Part shown: positions 6,979-7,275 of the stretch, piece by piece
Numbering within the stretch: position 1 is the first letter of the stretch
Layout: each line of letters starts with the position of its first letter
Made by a program: the position numbers and the translations under genes
Origin: Pseudomonadota bacterium
GTDB lineage: Bacteria; Pseudomonadota; Alphaproteobacteria; Rhizobiales; Xanthobacteraceae
Assembly (NCBI GenBank): GCA_021779635.1
Contig: JAJYAH010000345.1
Location: forward strand, 1-7,275
Length of the DNA: 7,275 nucleotides
Direction: 5' to 3'
The notes under the pieces: model-generated
What the model was told of the DNA's origin: nothing
The model's input: only the letters and a program-made list of their open reading frames with translations
The model's database searches: none

Positions 6979-7275
6979 TGCGTCGCTCCCCTGCTCGCAC
7001 TTCCGGGCCGCAGCGCCCCAGACCTGGCGACGATGCCCGAACCACACTCAGCCAATAAACGGTCGCCGCATCTCGCTCGATGGGCACCCGTATAAGCAAA
7101 TGACGGCGTCCACAATTCCTCGGCACTTGCTCGAAATGCCGGAAGCGCTTCCACTGATTCGCCACCCATTACGTTCTCGATGCAGCTCATGCCGACCATC
7201 CCGAGGAGTGCTATTCGCTCGACGGCGGAATCAGTTTTGCCCGCGCATAGTTTGACAGGTTTGCCGAAGGGGCGG
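6975..7275 (-). CDS. Possible 3' end of an unidentified upstream gene, 5' part outside the window
   Basis: A minus-strand frame is open from the right edge for 98 sense codons and stops at a TGA that overlaps the GMC ATG as ATGA. Its first half reads like protein (ERIALLGMVGMSCIENVMGG, then ESVEALPAFRASAEELW). The last third is rich in Arg, Gly, Ser and Ala and looks less like a fold. I do not recognise the family. The opposite strand is also open across most of this stretch, so stop codons are locally scarce and the openness is weak evidence. The alternative is a non-coding leader for the GMC gene; another frame ends at a TAG at 7211-7213 and could instead be the end of the upstream gene. 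The GMC Shine-Dalgarno sequence lies inside this frame, as is normal for coupled genes. Confidence 0.35.
   Translation of the reverse strand, partial: RPFGKPVKLCAGKTDSAVERIALLGMVGMSCIENVMGGESVEALPAFRASAEELWTPSFAYTGAHRARCGDRLLAECGSGIVARSGALRPGSASRGATQ
6987..6992 (-). promoter_or_regulatory. Ribosome binding site of the GMC gene
   Basis: AGGGGA on the minus strand, eight bases before the ATG at 6978. It decides in favour of this ATG over the in-frame GTG at 7047. Confidence 0.7.

Noticed and set aside
6979..7047. 23-residue extension of the GMC protein from a GTG
   Set aside because: The FAD-binding strand starts a few residues after the ATG at 6978, which has its own Shine-Dalgarno sequence; the extension has no targeting features.
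6683..7255. 190-codon open frame on the plus strand
   Set aside because: Two thirds of it is antisense to the GMC N-terminal region, including the FAD-binding motif. The Pro/Arg-rich translation has no domain. It shows that stops are scarce here, which also weakens the minus-strand frame at the right edge.

Overview
The window holds one block of genes, all on the minus strand, so transcription runs from high to low coordinates. In that order they are: the possible 3' end of an unidentified gene (7275-6975), a GMC-family FAD alcohol dehydrogenase/oxidase (6978-5329), a periplasmic substrate-binding protein of a HAAT-type (branched-chain amino acid-type) ABC importer (5302-4097), an NAD(P)+ aldehyde dehydrogenase (4025-2529), a LivH-type permease (2357-1488), and a LivM-type permease fused in frame to a LivG-type ATPase (1491 to the left edge, incomplete). 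I see no real gene on the plus strand; the long plus-strand open frames lie opposite these genes.

The base composition is GC-rich (high fifties percent by eye). The high-affinity amino-acid-type (HAAT) transporter layout, the permease-ATPase fusion and the GMC/ALDH pairing suggest a metabolically versatile alpha- or betaproteobacterium, such as a Bradyrhizobium-like or Burkholderiales soil organism. I cannot settle the taxon from sequence alone. There are no tRNAs, rRNAs, CRISPR arrays, insertion sequences or phage genes.

How the genes probably work together (inference): the exported binding protein captures a small organic ligand in the periplasm, and LivH plus the LivM-LivG fusion move it across the inner membrane. 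The GMC enzyme could then oxidise an alcohol to an aldehyde, and the aldehyde dehydrogenase could oxidise that to a carboxylic acid. The whole would be an uptake-and-oxidation module for an alcohol. The catalytic motifs of both oxidoreductases are intact. The substrate is not determined; the ALDH cysteine-loop motif resembles phenylacetaldehyde dehydrogenases, so an aryl or arylalkyl alcohol is one candidate and a choline-like or ether alcohol is another. The binding-protein gene lies between the two enzyme genes, away from its permeases, which ties transport and oxidation together genetically.

Spacing: GMC to binding protein 26 bp, binding protein to ALDH 71 bp, ALDH to livH 171 bp (the largest gap, with a 12-bp palindrome and a small stem-loop), livH and livM overlapping by 4 bp. 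The second ATPase (LivF) usual for this transporter class is not in the window and would be expected past the left edge.
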